DNA of 64,000 nucleotides from Balanoglossus misakiensis (taxonomy: Eukaryota > Hemichordata), in contig CM082579.2 in the NCBI GenBank assembly GCA_040954595.2, forward strand, positions 12,710,001-12,774,000. The letters are read 5' to 3'. Positions 11,202-21,483 of the stretch are shown here, piece by piece (within the stretch, counting starts at the first letter, position 1; the number at the start of each line of letters is the position of its first letter). Both the position numbers and the translations under genes were made by a program. Under the pieces are notes generated by a model. The model saw nothing but the letters and a program-made list of their open reading frames with translations. It was not told where the DNA came from and ran no database searches.

Positions 11202-11540
11202 AGAAACCTCAACCCACAGGGTCTGTGCTCAAACAGAAGAGGTAGCCCACAGACCACGTGTGACCAGACACACGATGGAACTTCCACTAGTCCCGGACAC
11301 CAATATGACAAATAGACAATTGAAGACCACAAAGAAAATATGAAGAAACCTCAACCCACAGGGTCTGTGCTCAAACAGAAGAGGTAGCACACAGAATAGC
11401 TCTGCGTAGCAGACACAGCCCTGCCACGCAGATCTCGAGCTACACACAGACCACGTGTGACCAGACACGCGATGGAACTTCCCCTAGTCCCGGACACCAA
11501 TATGACAAATAGACAATTGAAGACCACAAAGAAAATATGT
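11202..11540. repeat. Imperfect tandem duplication (~140/200 bp)
   Basis: The block from GAAGAAACCTCAACCCACAG to ACAAAGAAAATATG occurs at 11202-11342 and again at 11341-11540. The second copy carries about 55 extra bases in its middle. It lies just upstream (minus-strand sense) of the Ubl segment, so it could sit in that gene's promoter or 5' leader; no promoter motif is obvious. Confidence 0.75.
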
Positions 11541-12644
11541 CTTTCAGTCAGAACTGTAGTAAAAGTAAGTCTTCGAGGTATGAAAAGCGATATCACATCA
11601 AAATGTGACGAAAATTCAGTTCACGCCACGTACTGCATCGTACGGACGTTCAGGAGCTATGCACTAGTTGCGCGTGTGCAGACAGGAATTGTTGGACTTG
11701 AAATCAGGGGCAATTATGCAAAGGCCCATGGGGGTACACATTTTATTTTTCTTACATCGTCAAAATAAATATTGAAATTACCAAAAATCGTTTCAAAATC
11801 TTAAAATTATTTTTTATAAAAAAGTGCTGCACATCTTAAAACACTAAAAATTTGATGTTTATTTTTTTCCAAGTTCCGGGTCACTGTAAGTTTGATAAGT
11901 TTTCCGTGCGGGTTTTCAAGATATTTTGGTAAAAATGTGTCATTTAGTAGCTTAAACTACAAACTATCGATAAATGGTGAAAATGACCGGTAAAATACGA
12001 TTATTACGACGTAAATAAGCTTAGAAAATTACGCGGGAAATAAGCACGCCACTTCCGCATTTGAAAACATGATAACGTTGGGGGCGCTGCAAAGTTTAGA
12101 AAACACCGTGATTAACGGTCATTTGACGAGCTAGCGTTCGCACAGATACAGTCACGCACATTGTCATTGATCAGGTAATTCTGGTTTGTACACATTATCG
12201 GCGCAATTTCATATTGGATATTTATACAGACAGAAGCCAATTTAAGGTATATTTTTCACAAATTACTGGAACCACTGCGTATGAGTCTGAAACATAGCCA
12301 CAATGTGTCACAATGACATAAGCGTAAGTATGTAGGACTCTGAAAATTGATGAATCTTCAACAGTCGTGAATAATACGTCTTCCTTTTTTTCGATAAGTC
12401 ACCAGTGAAAATGAGTTGCCTGCCAGTAGATATAACTTTACAGCAAAACTTTGAGCAAATGCCCCAAAGGTTTGGAATATTTTCAATCAGCACGAATGAT
12501 TTTACGGTAAGATGTGAACAAAAATATATGAACAGGTATATGATTTGTACATTTTCTTTTTTACAGTCAAGGCTAAAAACATTTACTTCGTAGACTATGA
12601 CTCTTCACGATCTACATTATAGTTGCAATAAAAGACACGCTTAC
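11541..12644. other. No gene recognised
   Basis: I find no supportable gene here. It contains the right copy of the 27-nt direct repeat (11812-11838) and A+T-rich sequence consistent with intergenic or intronic DNA. Confidence 0.5.
11812..11838 (+). repeat. 27-nt direct repeat, right copy
   Basis: Partner of 2357-2383, differing at two of 27 positions and in the same orientation. The pair encloses about 9.4 kb containing the whole Ubl-nuclease-CXC gene and its LINE. Confidence 0.5.
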
Positions 12645-12743
12645 CAAAAATAGAATGACCAGCAATAGCGTTTTCATGTTGTTGATCTTGGATTGCACCT
12701 TCACCAGTCGGACAAGCAGTAGGCCTACGGTCTTCATCATCAC
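12645..12743 (-). CDS. Possible internal exon downstream of NRF1-like domain
   Basis: A 99-nt (33-codon) block on the minus strand is framed by an acceptor (TTTTTCATAG ending at 12744) and a donor (G|GTAAGC, 12640-12645). The peptide is acidic at its start (GDDEDRRPTACPTG) and is not recognised by itself. It lies on the same strand and just downstream of the NRF1-like exon ending at 13062, so it is the natural next exon of that gene. The link is inferred from position and splice signals only. Confidence 0.4.
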
Positions 12744-13061
12744 CTATGAAAAAGTGGGAACAGGTGTCAATTTAGTAAGCCAAAATATTCTCACTGTTTT
12801 GCAGAGAAATACTTACCAAGAGACCAGCGGAACAATTTTAAAAACTACTTTTAACAAAAACATGCCATTTTCGGTACTGTGGTTCAGAATAATTAAACTT
12901 TGTCGGTCGATGTTCGTTTTCAAGGCCTTCATCTCAAAATAATGTATAGCTCGTATAAAAGGGTAATTTTGTTTATTGCTAGCGAATCTATACATTCTTA
13001 GGAGTAATGTCTAACGAACTTTCATCATTCTAGTTAAAAAAAACGTTTACATGGTACGTAC

Positions 13062-13752
13062 CTGTCAACTCGAACTGTCCATAGCACTGGTAACATGACT
13101 TAGCAACGTCTTTGATGTGCGTGACCCACAAAGACATTGAAGCAACTACTTTACCGGGCCAGCTGGGGTTGCAATAGGGTGTTTCGGCTGGCCACCATAC
13201 TGGCTTCATGTCTGGTCTGGCCCACAAAGGTTGGGCACGATTTTCAGTGCATTTTACCAATGCTGGTAAAAATTCTCTTACATCATAGAAAGTGAACAAA
13301 GAGAGTTTCTTCTAATGGTGGTTTCTAAGATCTGGCAGTATGCTTTCTGGGGGTTGTTGGTTATCATCACTAGGATGCGCTGGTATAGTTAGAAATGTTG
13401 AAACGTTTGCTTCAATGTTTCTAGAAAGTGGCCGGGTGCCATGGATGACAAAACGCTGTTTATTGGTGACGGGGTCGAAAAATGTTGCAACAACTGCAGC
13501 TTCAATCTGGGTTTTCGCGTGAAATTTGTCAAAGTTTGTAGGCAGTGACTGCCACAGTTGCCTTTGGTGCTTCTTGGGGAACTGCGTCATGACAGAGTGA
13601 ATATCGGACACTTCATCTCCAAATATATAGTCAGGTAACAAAGGGACATGTGAATTAGGTGACAATGATCTGCTTAAGGTAAATTTGAGGAGCTGAAACG
13701 CCTTATCAATTATGGGATTGTGAAAGCCAAAGCGTGAATTGGGGGTCTTCAT
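13062..13752 (-). pseudogene. NRF1-like DNA-binding domain with in-frame stop
   Basis: Nuclear respiratory factor 1 proteins bind GC-rich palindromes through a conserved N-terminal domain. This minus-strand block has two NRF1-like parts in one frame. The first (13312-13752) contains LPTNFDKFHAKTQIEAAVVA followed by a stretch resembling the strand region before VFKVFGAAPL in NRF1. The second (13062-13299) contains MKPVWWPAETPYCNPSW and HIKDVAKSCYQCYGQFEL, matching the KP-x-WWP-(E/D)-x-P-x-x-N and Y-K-x-H-G-x-E-x-L blocks of NRF1. One in-frame TAG (13312-13314) separates them. A strong donor (CAG|GTACGT) ends the exon at 13062. The block is either a pseudogene or a divergent paralogue with a disabling allele. 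Sequence identity to NRF1 is low overall, so this is a domain-level call. Confidence 0.5.
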
Positions 13753-14546
13753 TTCTTCTGTTTACACCTTCATAACAATTGTGTATTGTATACCAGACAT
13801 ATATACCTATTCTGACAAATGTTGTATTTTCCTTTACAGTAGGACACCCCTGGGAAAAAGACAAAAGACTATGTGGTATGTATTGTCCAGAAATGAACAT
13901 ATCACTACTATTTTCCTAACAAAGAATCTACGTATATACAGCTAAGTAATGTAATTGGGGCGCATTATCAGTGTGCATATCACAGTCCTATGTGATGAAA
14001 CCTTGTTCTGTTTGACCAGGAATCTGTCATTTATGATTGCGCTTACGATTGCTCTCATAGTAAATGCACAGTCAGCAGTTTATTACATTTTTTCTGAAAC
14101 ATTTTAGTACGGCACATAGATGCATATGTATACCATGACTGTTATGGCAACAACTACAGTTCTGCTGTGATTTTACAGTTGTGAAAGTGAATGTGTATAT
14201 ATGTACTAACAACTATTACTACATATTTCTTTCCAGGGCTCCTCATTCTCCAGCTGCTCCACAGATTGACCCAAAAGTAATTTTGAATCGGCAGCACCAG
14301 TGATAGCTAACCAGTGCACAGCCAACCCAAATAATCAAATGAGGTAACTATTTACTGAATAACTGGATCCATTCCATGTTCATAACTGAAGATCCCAAGT
14401 GTTGATTTCTCTCAAAAGGCTACAAATATTCTACATATTTTACTTAGAAAGTAAGTCAGGTTATTTTGTCATGAAAATAATAACTCTTGTGGAAAATGAA
14501 CGCATCACCCAAAATAGCCAAGGGCACCATTTATTAACTTCATTAT
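13753..14546. other. No gene recognised
   Basis: This is probably intron or upstream sequence of the NRF1-like gene. I see no exon with convincing splice sites and no repeat structure. Confidence 0.4.
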
Positions 14547-16412
14547 AATATAACTCTCCCCGATCCCTATATATGGAAGTGCTCATTAATATTCATATAG
14601 GGTCAAAGGTTCCCAAAGTTTACTGAAGTGACCAATCAGATGCGTGCGCATATTAATGAGTAGTCAGATGACCTGATTCAGGAAAGCGATTATCATTGTT
14701 ATTTTATTGTCTTTGATCAAGCCCTCATTGGCAATTTTAGATAAATGTTAGCTGTTAATAACAAGCAACGTTTTCACGCACGGAGCGGCACCCAACATTC
14801 TGTGTCGATACACGTCTAGTAGTCTAGATCAACATCATGGACATGAAGCAAAACTGTGTACGATCGATGTATACAAGATTAACGCATGTACAACGGAGGA
14901 GAAACGGAAAAGCTTGTACTTCATAAAATTCTCGTCGATATTTTCCATTGGTTTATATAGTTCGTCAATTGGGTTTATTCAGTATGATGTCGACATCATT
15001 GACACTTGATCGATCAGTACCTGGTTTGCATGGCTTAATGACTACACCCCCTAGACCAGTATCCGGTCACTTTTGTTAAAAACGATACTCGCGCTTCATC
15101 GGCAACTCCGATACTACAACAACGCCATGTATTTTTAGCACTGGAGGACTGACAATAGAAAAAAAATACAAATCCGGGTCAAGTTGACAAAGGTCAAGGT
15201 AAAAGAGATTCCCAAACGATCGGTGTCGCTAGACCTGTATGCGGTCACTTGGACCAGTACTCCGGTCACGTAGCATCAATTGCACAGACACAGATTCAAA
15301 TAGAATGCATATTCTCATAAAGTATTTGGCTCCTTATCAGTAGAACCATGAATATACGGACTTTCATTCAAAGAAAAAAGCTACGAAGTCGACCCCTCTT
15401 CGACCTGGAAGTCGCGACTTACTAGCCCACAGTGCACGTCTTTTCTATGACAAGTCCACATGACTGGCTTACCGGTCTAAAGCATACCTCCCGATCTACG
15501 GGAAAGGCGCGTAAATGTTTGCGCCAATTTTGAAATCTGATACATGAACTTGTTCATGATGACTCAACAAGTACTAGAACAGCAATTTTGGTGGAAAAGC
15601 TCAAAAATATTGACGACAGACCGACTTTTAAAGTGCGGCTCTTGCGTAGCTACCGTGAAATGCGTAGTATGTATTGAAGGAAATGATCGATTGTGTGCAT
15701 TTCTTGTTTTCGGGCGATTCCGCTCAAGTTCAACCCGTACGACGTCGAAACTTCTACCGATTACTAATGAGTATACCCATCAAATACTGCGACTCTTGAA
15801 TTTCGCGTAGATATCGCGACTATCACTATATCGCGTCTTTTCCGCAAAGTGACCGGGTAATGGTACCGAGCGGATACTGGTCTAGAGGTGTATTCCTTCC
15901 TTCCAAAAACATATCTGTGCAGTAAGCGCAGATGCCCTGTCCATGCTTCATGGTACGGATTGGCGCACTTGTGTGTATATCGTCCACCCATGTTCCGATG
16001 TCCGACGCCTATCACCGCAATGACTAACAAAATTGACGCCAAAAGTCCCCATTTTGCGGTATCACTTCCTGATGTGATTTCTGGAGAAATGTCTTCATGC
16101 TTGGCTGGACCCATGGCCACGCTGTGAGTCACGACGGCCTCAAACCTAAAAAAAACGGTGAAAATCCAATCACAATGGTAAACTTGTTGCCTTAAGGTCA
16201 AAGAATCGATATGCCAGCGGGCAAGGTTTTTAGCCGACTGAATTTCGTTTTACAGAGTGAGAAACATGGGGTATATAAAAAGACAAAGTACTTGTACACT
16301 ATGAGCGTAATAGCTGCTTTCTGATTGGTCAAAAACTTGTCTGACCTCGAGGGCGCTTTCATTATTAAATATTAATGAGCACTTTCATATATAGGGATCG
16401 GGGAGAGTGAAT
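14547..16412. mobile_element. Non-autonomous DNA transposon with terminal inverted repeats (~1.86 kb)
   Basis: The left end reads CTCTCCCCGATCCCTATATA (from 14555) and continues TGGAAGTGCTCATTAAT; the right end (about 16371-16407) is its near-perfect reverse complement with one mismatch in about 38. A weaker second block of inversion follows inside (GACCAATCAGA near 14630 and TCTGATTGGTC near 16320), giving imperfect arms of roughly 100 bp. The interior encodes no transposase that I can see; an open frame at 15764-16201 (minus) has one hydrophobic segment but no known domain. A target-site duplication could not be fixed because the flanks are A+T-rich. The superfamily is therefore left open. 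Confidence 0.7.
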
Positions 16413-16863
16413 ATTGATAGTGTTTGATAAAAAAGAACAATGCAACGTTTGGTTGGAGCAAATAAAGCAAAATCAGGAGCCTCGCTATTGTTTAGTCTAG
16501 ATTGGTGATTTTTCTGTCATTGACATGTGTGTAATTCAAAATTATTAATATATTTATTTATATATTATTTAATTCAGGATTTAATTAAAGTACATTCCAT
16601 AGAACAGCTAAAATGTAATCAGCAATACGGTATTGACAGAAAATACAACAGCAAAAAACACAAGACAAACAGACACAAACAACGATTCTAATAAAGATAA
16701 ATAAAAGAACAAAGATAAAAAGACAGTCAAGAAGAAGAAAAAAAACAATCCGCTGTACAGTGTACATGCACTATTCGAGACATATAGCACGAGCCGTCAG
16801 GCGAGTGCTATATGGAGCGAATTGTACCCAAATCGAGTGTATACCCGACTGAGGCGGGGGTTA

Positions 16864-17311
16864 TTGCTATTATATTATATCAACAACTGTTTTTGTGGCA
16901 TATCAGTGTCATTTTCTTACCGAAATGGCGTCAGAAAGAGAAATTACGATCGTGAACCAACATGGCGACGATGAATGTAAACACGAGCGGCCGCGATCCA
17001 GCCGGGATCGAGCATTAAACATGAAGCAGACGACAAAAAGTTACAGGACGGGCATCGCGCGTGGCAAAGCGACAAATATATCCACAGAGCAGTCCAAAAT
17101 AAAACGTCCATTAATTCAACATTATTTTTGTTTTATTTATTTGGTTTAAACACGCGCGACTGTGGTTTAACCGCACATTTTGCTGCTGTATGTTAGTTCA
17201 GGGGCCCGTTTTACCACTGCTAGCGATGGTAAAACAGTATTTTACCATGGCTGGATTGAGCTCTCGTCCAATCAGAATCGCGGACGGTAGCATGATATAA
17301 TATAATCATTG
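16864..17311. mobile_element. Possible short inverted-repeat element (MITE)
   Basis: ATTGCTATTATATTATATCA at the left edge is matched by its imperfect reverse complement (TGATATAATATAATCATTG) at the right edge, about 450 bp apart. The low complexity of the arms limits confidence. A small open frame inside (16895-17149) is not recognised. Confidence 0.35.
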
Positions 17312-17318
17312 ACTTTCT

Positions 17319-17648
17319 TTAGAGCTGTTGAAATTTTGACAGGACAAATACATCAGAGTTCACTAATTTGTTCAAAATGCTATTGCCACTGTTGTAAATT
17401 CTGACATAGAATTTGTAAAGTAATTTTCGCCTCAAAGAGTATAAGAATGGAGCATTGTTAGATACACACATCCCATTAGCACTGCAATCTCGTGGCAGAC
17501 GCAACAGAATACGAAAGACTTTGTTGTATGCCACTCTGAGACTGTTCATGTTTTTCGTGCTGTACTGCCACCATACATGTGAACAGTACATATTAGTACA
17601 ATAGGTGCGAAATAAACTGACCTTTACATGAAAATTACGCCCACACAT
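17319..17648 (-). pseudogene. LINE C-terminal fragment
   Basis: A 109-codon open block resembles the region after the reverse transcriptase palm in non-LTR retrotransposons: LFRTYCTNMYCSHVWWQY, then SLRVAYNKVFRILLRLPRDCSANGM, a familiar Y-N-x-x-x-R-x-x-L-x-L-P pattern. There is no palm domain, so the copy is a remnant or heavily 5'-truncated. It belongs to a different LINE lineage from the L2-like element at 4-6 kb. No 3' tail was identified. Confidence 0.65.
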
Positions 17649-18495
17649 AGACCTTTAAAGGAAATTACAACACACAATATTAGCACTTGCACCCGAAATC
17701 GGAATTACTACAATATTACTCCCGAAATTAGATTGGTTTTGCTACCAGATCCCGACTTATAAAATTATTCGAATCTAAACGGCCTGTGCCTGATCTTCAT
17801 TTCATTCAAATTTCAAAAAATGCCACCAAATACGTGACTACACAACAAAAAGTAACAACGCCATTAGATAAAAATATAAAGTACCTTAGTCGGATGCTTG
17901 GAAACCAGATTTAAATTTTCTTCCCGTCCCTCCTTCACCATTTGGTAATTGGCTGTTGTCTGCAGAACGACATTGCTTACATCACTAAAGATGACATCGT
18001 CAAATGTGTATATTGTTAGTAGGGTTTTATTGCACCAGGCAAGACGTTAAGGGGCGATTTACTTAACGAATCGTCTGGCAGTATTTGGTTTTCAGTTTTT
18101 CGTTACATACATACATACGCTCGCACCACCACAACATACCCGGTATATGTAGGGCGTATTTATTCTTTGAACGTTTTATGCCGGTTGATGAACTTACATC
18201 AACAAAATCTTCTGGCTGCCTATATACAACACTTCGTCAGCAGTTATTTTGCAACCTGGCTCTCCATGACTCGAAATGTTGGTTCATACACTCCGCTTCG
18301 ACAGCTCCAGTCTGTGTGGCACCCTGTGTGGTCATCCTTGTAAATAAAAATAGCGTCAAGGACACTGTGGTCCCATTTGAGGATTATGCGGAAACAATGA
18401 CACACCAGAATAAAAATTACAGGTGACATTGCAAGCAGATCTGCAAGCAGCAATATCAGGCCCAAGCCAACATAGCAACATAGCAATAAGCATAT
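17649..18495. other. Mostly unassigned; possible exon and dispersed-repeat scrap
   Basis: No firm gene. On the minus strand at about 17888-18010 an open block (containing SNVVLQTTANYQMVKEG) ends at a GT donor and could be an exon. At 18353-18383 a short sequence beginning GCGTCAAGGACAC recurs on the minus strand near 57385-57416, inside the transposase remnant, and marks a dispersed repeat. Confidence 0.35.
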
Positions 18496-18955
18496 CTGCT
18501 CTGGATGCCAAGATATGGAAAAGTAGGTCAAAGGTCACCTGAGGTTATGCAAAATTTGGGCAAGAAATTTTGACCCTATACTGGTCCATGTTCAACAAAA
18601 ACCAAACCTATAGCCCTATTGGTTAGCCTGGAATTAGGTATGCACATAATTAATGAGATATGCAGGTGTCACAGGTGACCAATATTTTGGCTTTTCAATT
18701 TTAGTCCCAACCCTCCAAACGCCAAGTCTGTACCTGCTCTGGATGCCGAGATATAGGAAAGTTGGTCAAAGGTCACCTGAGGTCACCCAAAATTTGGGCA
18801 AGAAATTTTGACCCTATACTGGTCCATGTCCCACAAGAACGAAACCTCTAGCTCTATTAGTTAGCCCGGAATTAGGTGTGCACATAATTAATGTGTTAAG
18901 CAGGTGTTACAGGTGAGCCCAAAATTTTGCCTTTTATTTTGGCCCCATTGTGCTC
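18496..18955. repeat. Tandem repeat, 238-bp period, two copies
   Basis: CTGCTCTGGATGCC starts at 18496 and again at 18734. The following ~200 bases (GGTCAAAGGTCACCTGAGGT, TTTTGACCCTATACTGGTCC) align with modest divergence. No coding sense. Likely a satellite-like or dispersed repeat. Confidence 0.8.
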
Positions 18956-19186
18956 ACTGACCAATAGACAGTCACTGTACAGGACTATTGCACAGACCAG
19001 AATTCCACAATAAGACGTGGACATAGCTTAACCATAGAGGTATAAGTAAAGGTATAAATTTAATAAAAAGACTAAAAAATTCATAAAAAATAAAACATCG
19101 ATGATATTAATTTAACACTTACAGGTCGATGTGAGGTTGACATTATGGTACATGCATACCAATTTTTAAAGCAATCTGACAAGTAG

Positions 19187-19440
19187 TTGTTGACTTTCAG
19201 AGTTTTGATAAATTTCACATTTTTCCAGCTAATTTGCATATTTTTGGGCCTGGCAACTTCGTTTGGACAAACTCCCATCTACAGCCCAGCCTGCACCTAC
19301 ACACCAAATATTGAGGTGATACGCGCAGCGGTTTTCAAGTTTTTGATGTGGACGGACATACAGACATACATCCATACATACATACAGACGCAACCGATCC
19401 CATAAGGTCCCATGGTATATATGCCTATACCAATGGGACC
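19187..19440 (+). repeat. Dispersed repeat R1, plus copy
   Basis: Contains CCAGCTAATTTGCATATTTT, a (CATA)n tract and CCAATGGGACCTAAAAA. The same sequence in inverted orientation is at about 56843-57105. Its 3' portion, from the CATA tract on, is also found at 41289 because that region is duplicated. Confidence 0.75.
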
Positions 19441-19580
19441 TAAAAATATGATCATTGTCAACAGACTATTATGTACCTCTTACATATTGTGTCATATCTG
19501 TTTCATATCTCAATTATGTATCATATCTACGTCACATCTACTTTCGATGACCAGACAAAAATACAAATTTTACACCTTAC

Positions 19581-19693
19581 CTGATAATGATTGACGATAT
19601 TGTCAAGTCGTTGCCTCAAAAGCTGACCCCTCTCTATGATGTACGATTTGGTATTCTTCATATACCAGTACATGTGTGTTTTGATGGAGGCCC
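19581..19693 (-). CDS. Exon of transposase-like gene, duplicate copy
   Basis: A 113-nt exon on the minus strand between a strong acceptor (TCTATATTTTCAG) and donor (CAG|GTAAGG). The peptide contains SIKTHMYWYMKN and NIVNHYQ. It resembles, from memory, a conserved block (S-[IV]-[KR]-x-H-x-Y-W...NI-x-x-H) in unnamed multicopy transposase-like proteins of aquatic invertebrates. An identical exon lies at 41493-41605. This copy is the duplicated one, cut off from upstream exons by Elements E and F. Confidence 0.5.
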
Positions 19694-19937
19694 CTGAAAA
19701 TATAGATAAAAAGAAGGCAAAGAATAAAACTATTGTTTTCATTCTTACAAAGTTAATGCCTCTTATTGAAAAGTGATAAAACATGTTACAGAGATGAGAA
19801 TACATTACAGTTGGTGTTATTTACACTTCAACTCAGTTTACAGAAGAGGTGGCAGTAGGAAAACGATTTATGACAGTGGGAAATTCATGCTAGGCCTATT
19901 TTTGGTCAGTGTGTTGTCGAGAACGTTTTCTTGCATC

Positions 19938-20476
19938 TGTAACATAATGATATTTTGGCCCATCCGGACGTGGGGGCGCTAATTAATGACACACCTGGTA
20001 CACCTGGGTACACTCTTTGCGCCAATAGAACTGCCGTATTCATCCGCACCACAGTATTTAAGTCTGGTGTGAAGGGTCGGGGGGAAGTCTTCCTGGGGCA
20101 GCAGCGGAGCTGAACGGAATTTCTGTGAGTGCTTCCCGACTTCGGACATTGCCAGCGGAGCTGAACTGAATTGTGTGAGTGCTTTCTGAATTCGGACATT
20201 GGCAGCGGAACTGAACGGAATTTCTGTGAGTGCTTCCCGACTTCGGACATTGCCAGCGGAGCTGAACTGAATTGTGTGAGTGCTTTCTGAATTCGGACAT
20301 TGGCAGCGGAACTGAACAGAATTTCTGTGAGTGCTTCCCGACTTCGGACATTGCCAGCGGAGCTGAACTGAATTGTGTGAGTGCTTTCTGAATTCGGACA
20401 TTGGCAGCGGAACTGAACGGAATTTCTGTGAGTGCTTCCCGACTTCGGACATTGCCAGCGGAGCTGAACTGAATTG
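19938..20476 (+). mobile_element. Element F LTR fragment (5' part)
   Basis: Starts with TGTAACATAATGATATTTTG exactly like the Element F LTRs at 41850 and 49622, includes the TATTTAAG box and eight ~50-bp minisatellite half-units, then breaks at 20476. The next bases are the leader of Element E copy 1. The breakpoint shows about 2 bp of microhomology (GT). Confidence 0.9.
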
Positions 20477-20786
20477 TTTTCAACACTTGCACCAAGAAAC
20501 CGTCTTCATTAGTTTTTCTGGTGGGAGACAGAGAACTAGTGGAAGTCGAGAGAAAACTGGGAACGAATCTCCAGTTGTTCCGGTAAAGCTTGTAATATTT
20601 ATTGAAGTTCGGACAGCTGGGGCCAAGTTCAAGAAATTCAGTGAGAGGAATTTTCCGCTACACTGTGCCGTTTTCTTTCTGTGCACGTTTCAAGGAAAAG
20701 TTTCACAACTTATTTCTGTGTTGTTTTACGTGTACTTTGTCTTACCGTATTTTTTGTGTGTACGGGCGAACTTCCGAACACGGCAA

Positions 20787-20788
20787 GG
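20787..20788 (+). promoter_or_regulatory. Candidate splice donor in Element E leader (copy 1)
   Basis: AAG|GTAAGA in the leader, matched at 31279-31280 in copy 2. Together with a second donor (TTG|GTAAGT at 21122) it could join to the acceptor at 27547 to make a subgenomic message for ORF3. Confidence 0.4.
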
Positions 20789-21483
20789 TAAGATTTGCAG
20801 TTATACTTCCTAGCCCGTTATACTGCCGTTGTGTGTGTACGGGTAGCTTGGAAAGTAACTTTCTGCTAATATTGGTGCCACCATTGCATTGACGAGGAAG
20901 CCATTTCGTCAAAGAAGCCATTTTTTGTGGCAGTTCTGTACACCGCACCTTTCGTCATAATTTTACGTACTTTTTGTGCGGACAAGTTCCAGCTTTCGGA
21001 CTTGTCTTTTATCTGTTGTTTTACTTCTGAAAAGTTTCGCTTTAACAAATTCCGCTTTGTTTCGCATTTTTACTAGTTGTACCACACAGTATCAGTACAG
21101 AACTGTAATACCTCAGCAATTGGTAAGTGTTGAAACTGTTCAATTATTCGCTATATCAATAATATTTGGTGTCGCATTGTATTACTCAGTATTATTGCGA
21201 GTTTTATTATTGTGAGCCATTCCAATTATTGTATTGTTGATATCAGTCGTACTTATTATCACATTATATTACTCTGTATAATTGCGGGTTCTATTATTGT
21301 TGTGATATAATTGATTGGTCATTGTCATTGATTATTCTTGTGACAAACTGATCAATTTGGGTATTGCTCAGTAAATATTACGAGTAATATCACTTTGTTA
21401 AATATTACTCTGTCCTTGTGTGGGTAATATTTTCCGACAACGGTATCTGCAACTTCCATCTCAATAATATCTAACGCGCCATC

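Larger units (their letters stand above)
19377..20476 (+). repeat. Segmental duplicate, left copy (partner 41289-42389)
   Basis: From the CATA tract to inside the Element F LTR, this 1.1-kb segment is nearly identical to 41289-42389. The shift is 21,912 and then 21,913 after a one-base G-run difference near 19976. It covers a host exon (19581-19693) and the first part of an Element F LTR, including eight minisatellite half-units in the same variant order. It stops abruptly where Element E copy 1 begins. Confidence 0.9.

Noticed and set aside
15764-16201. Membrane protein gene inside the 1.86-kb inverted-repeat element
   Set aside because: One hydrophobic run only, no domain, no splice or promoter evidence.
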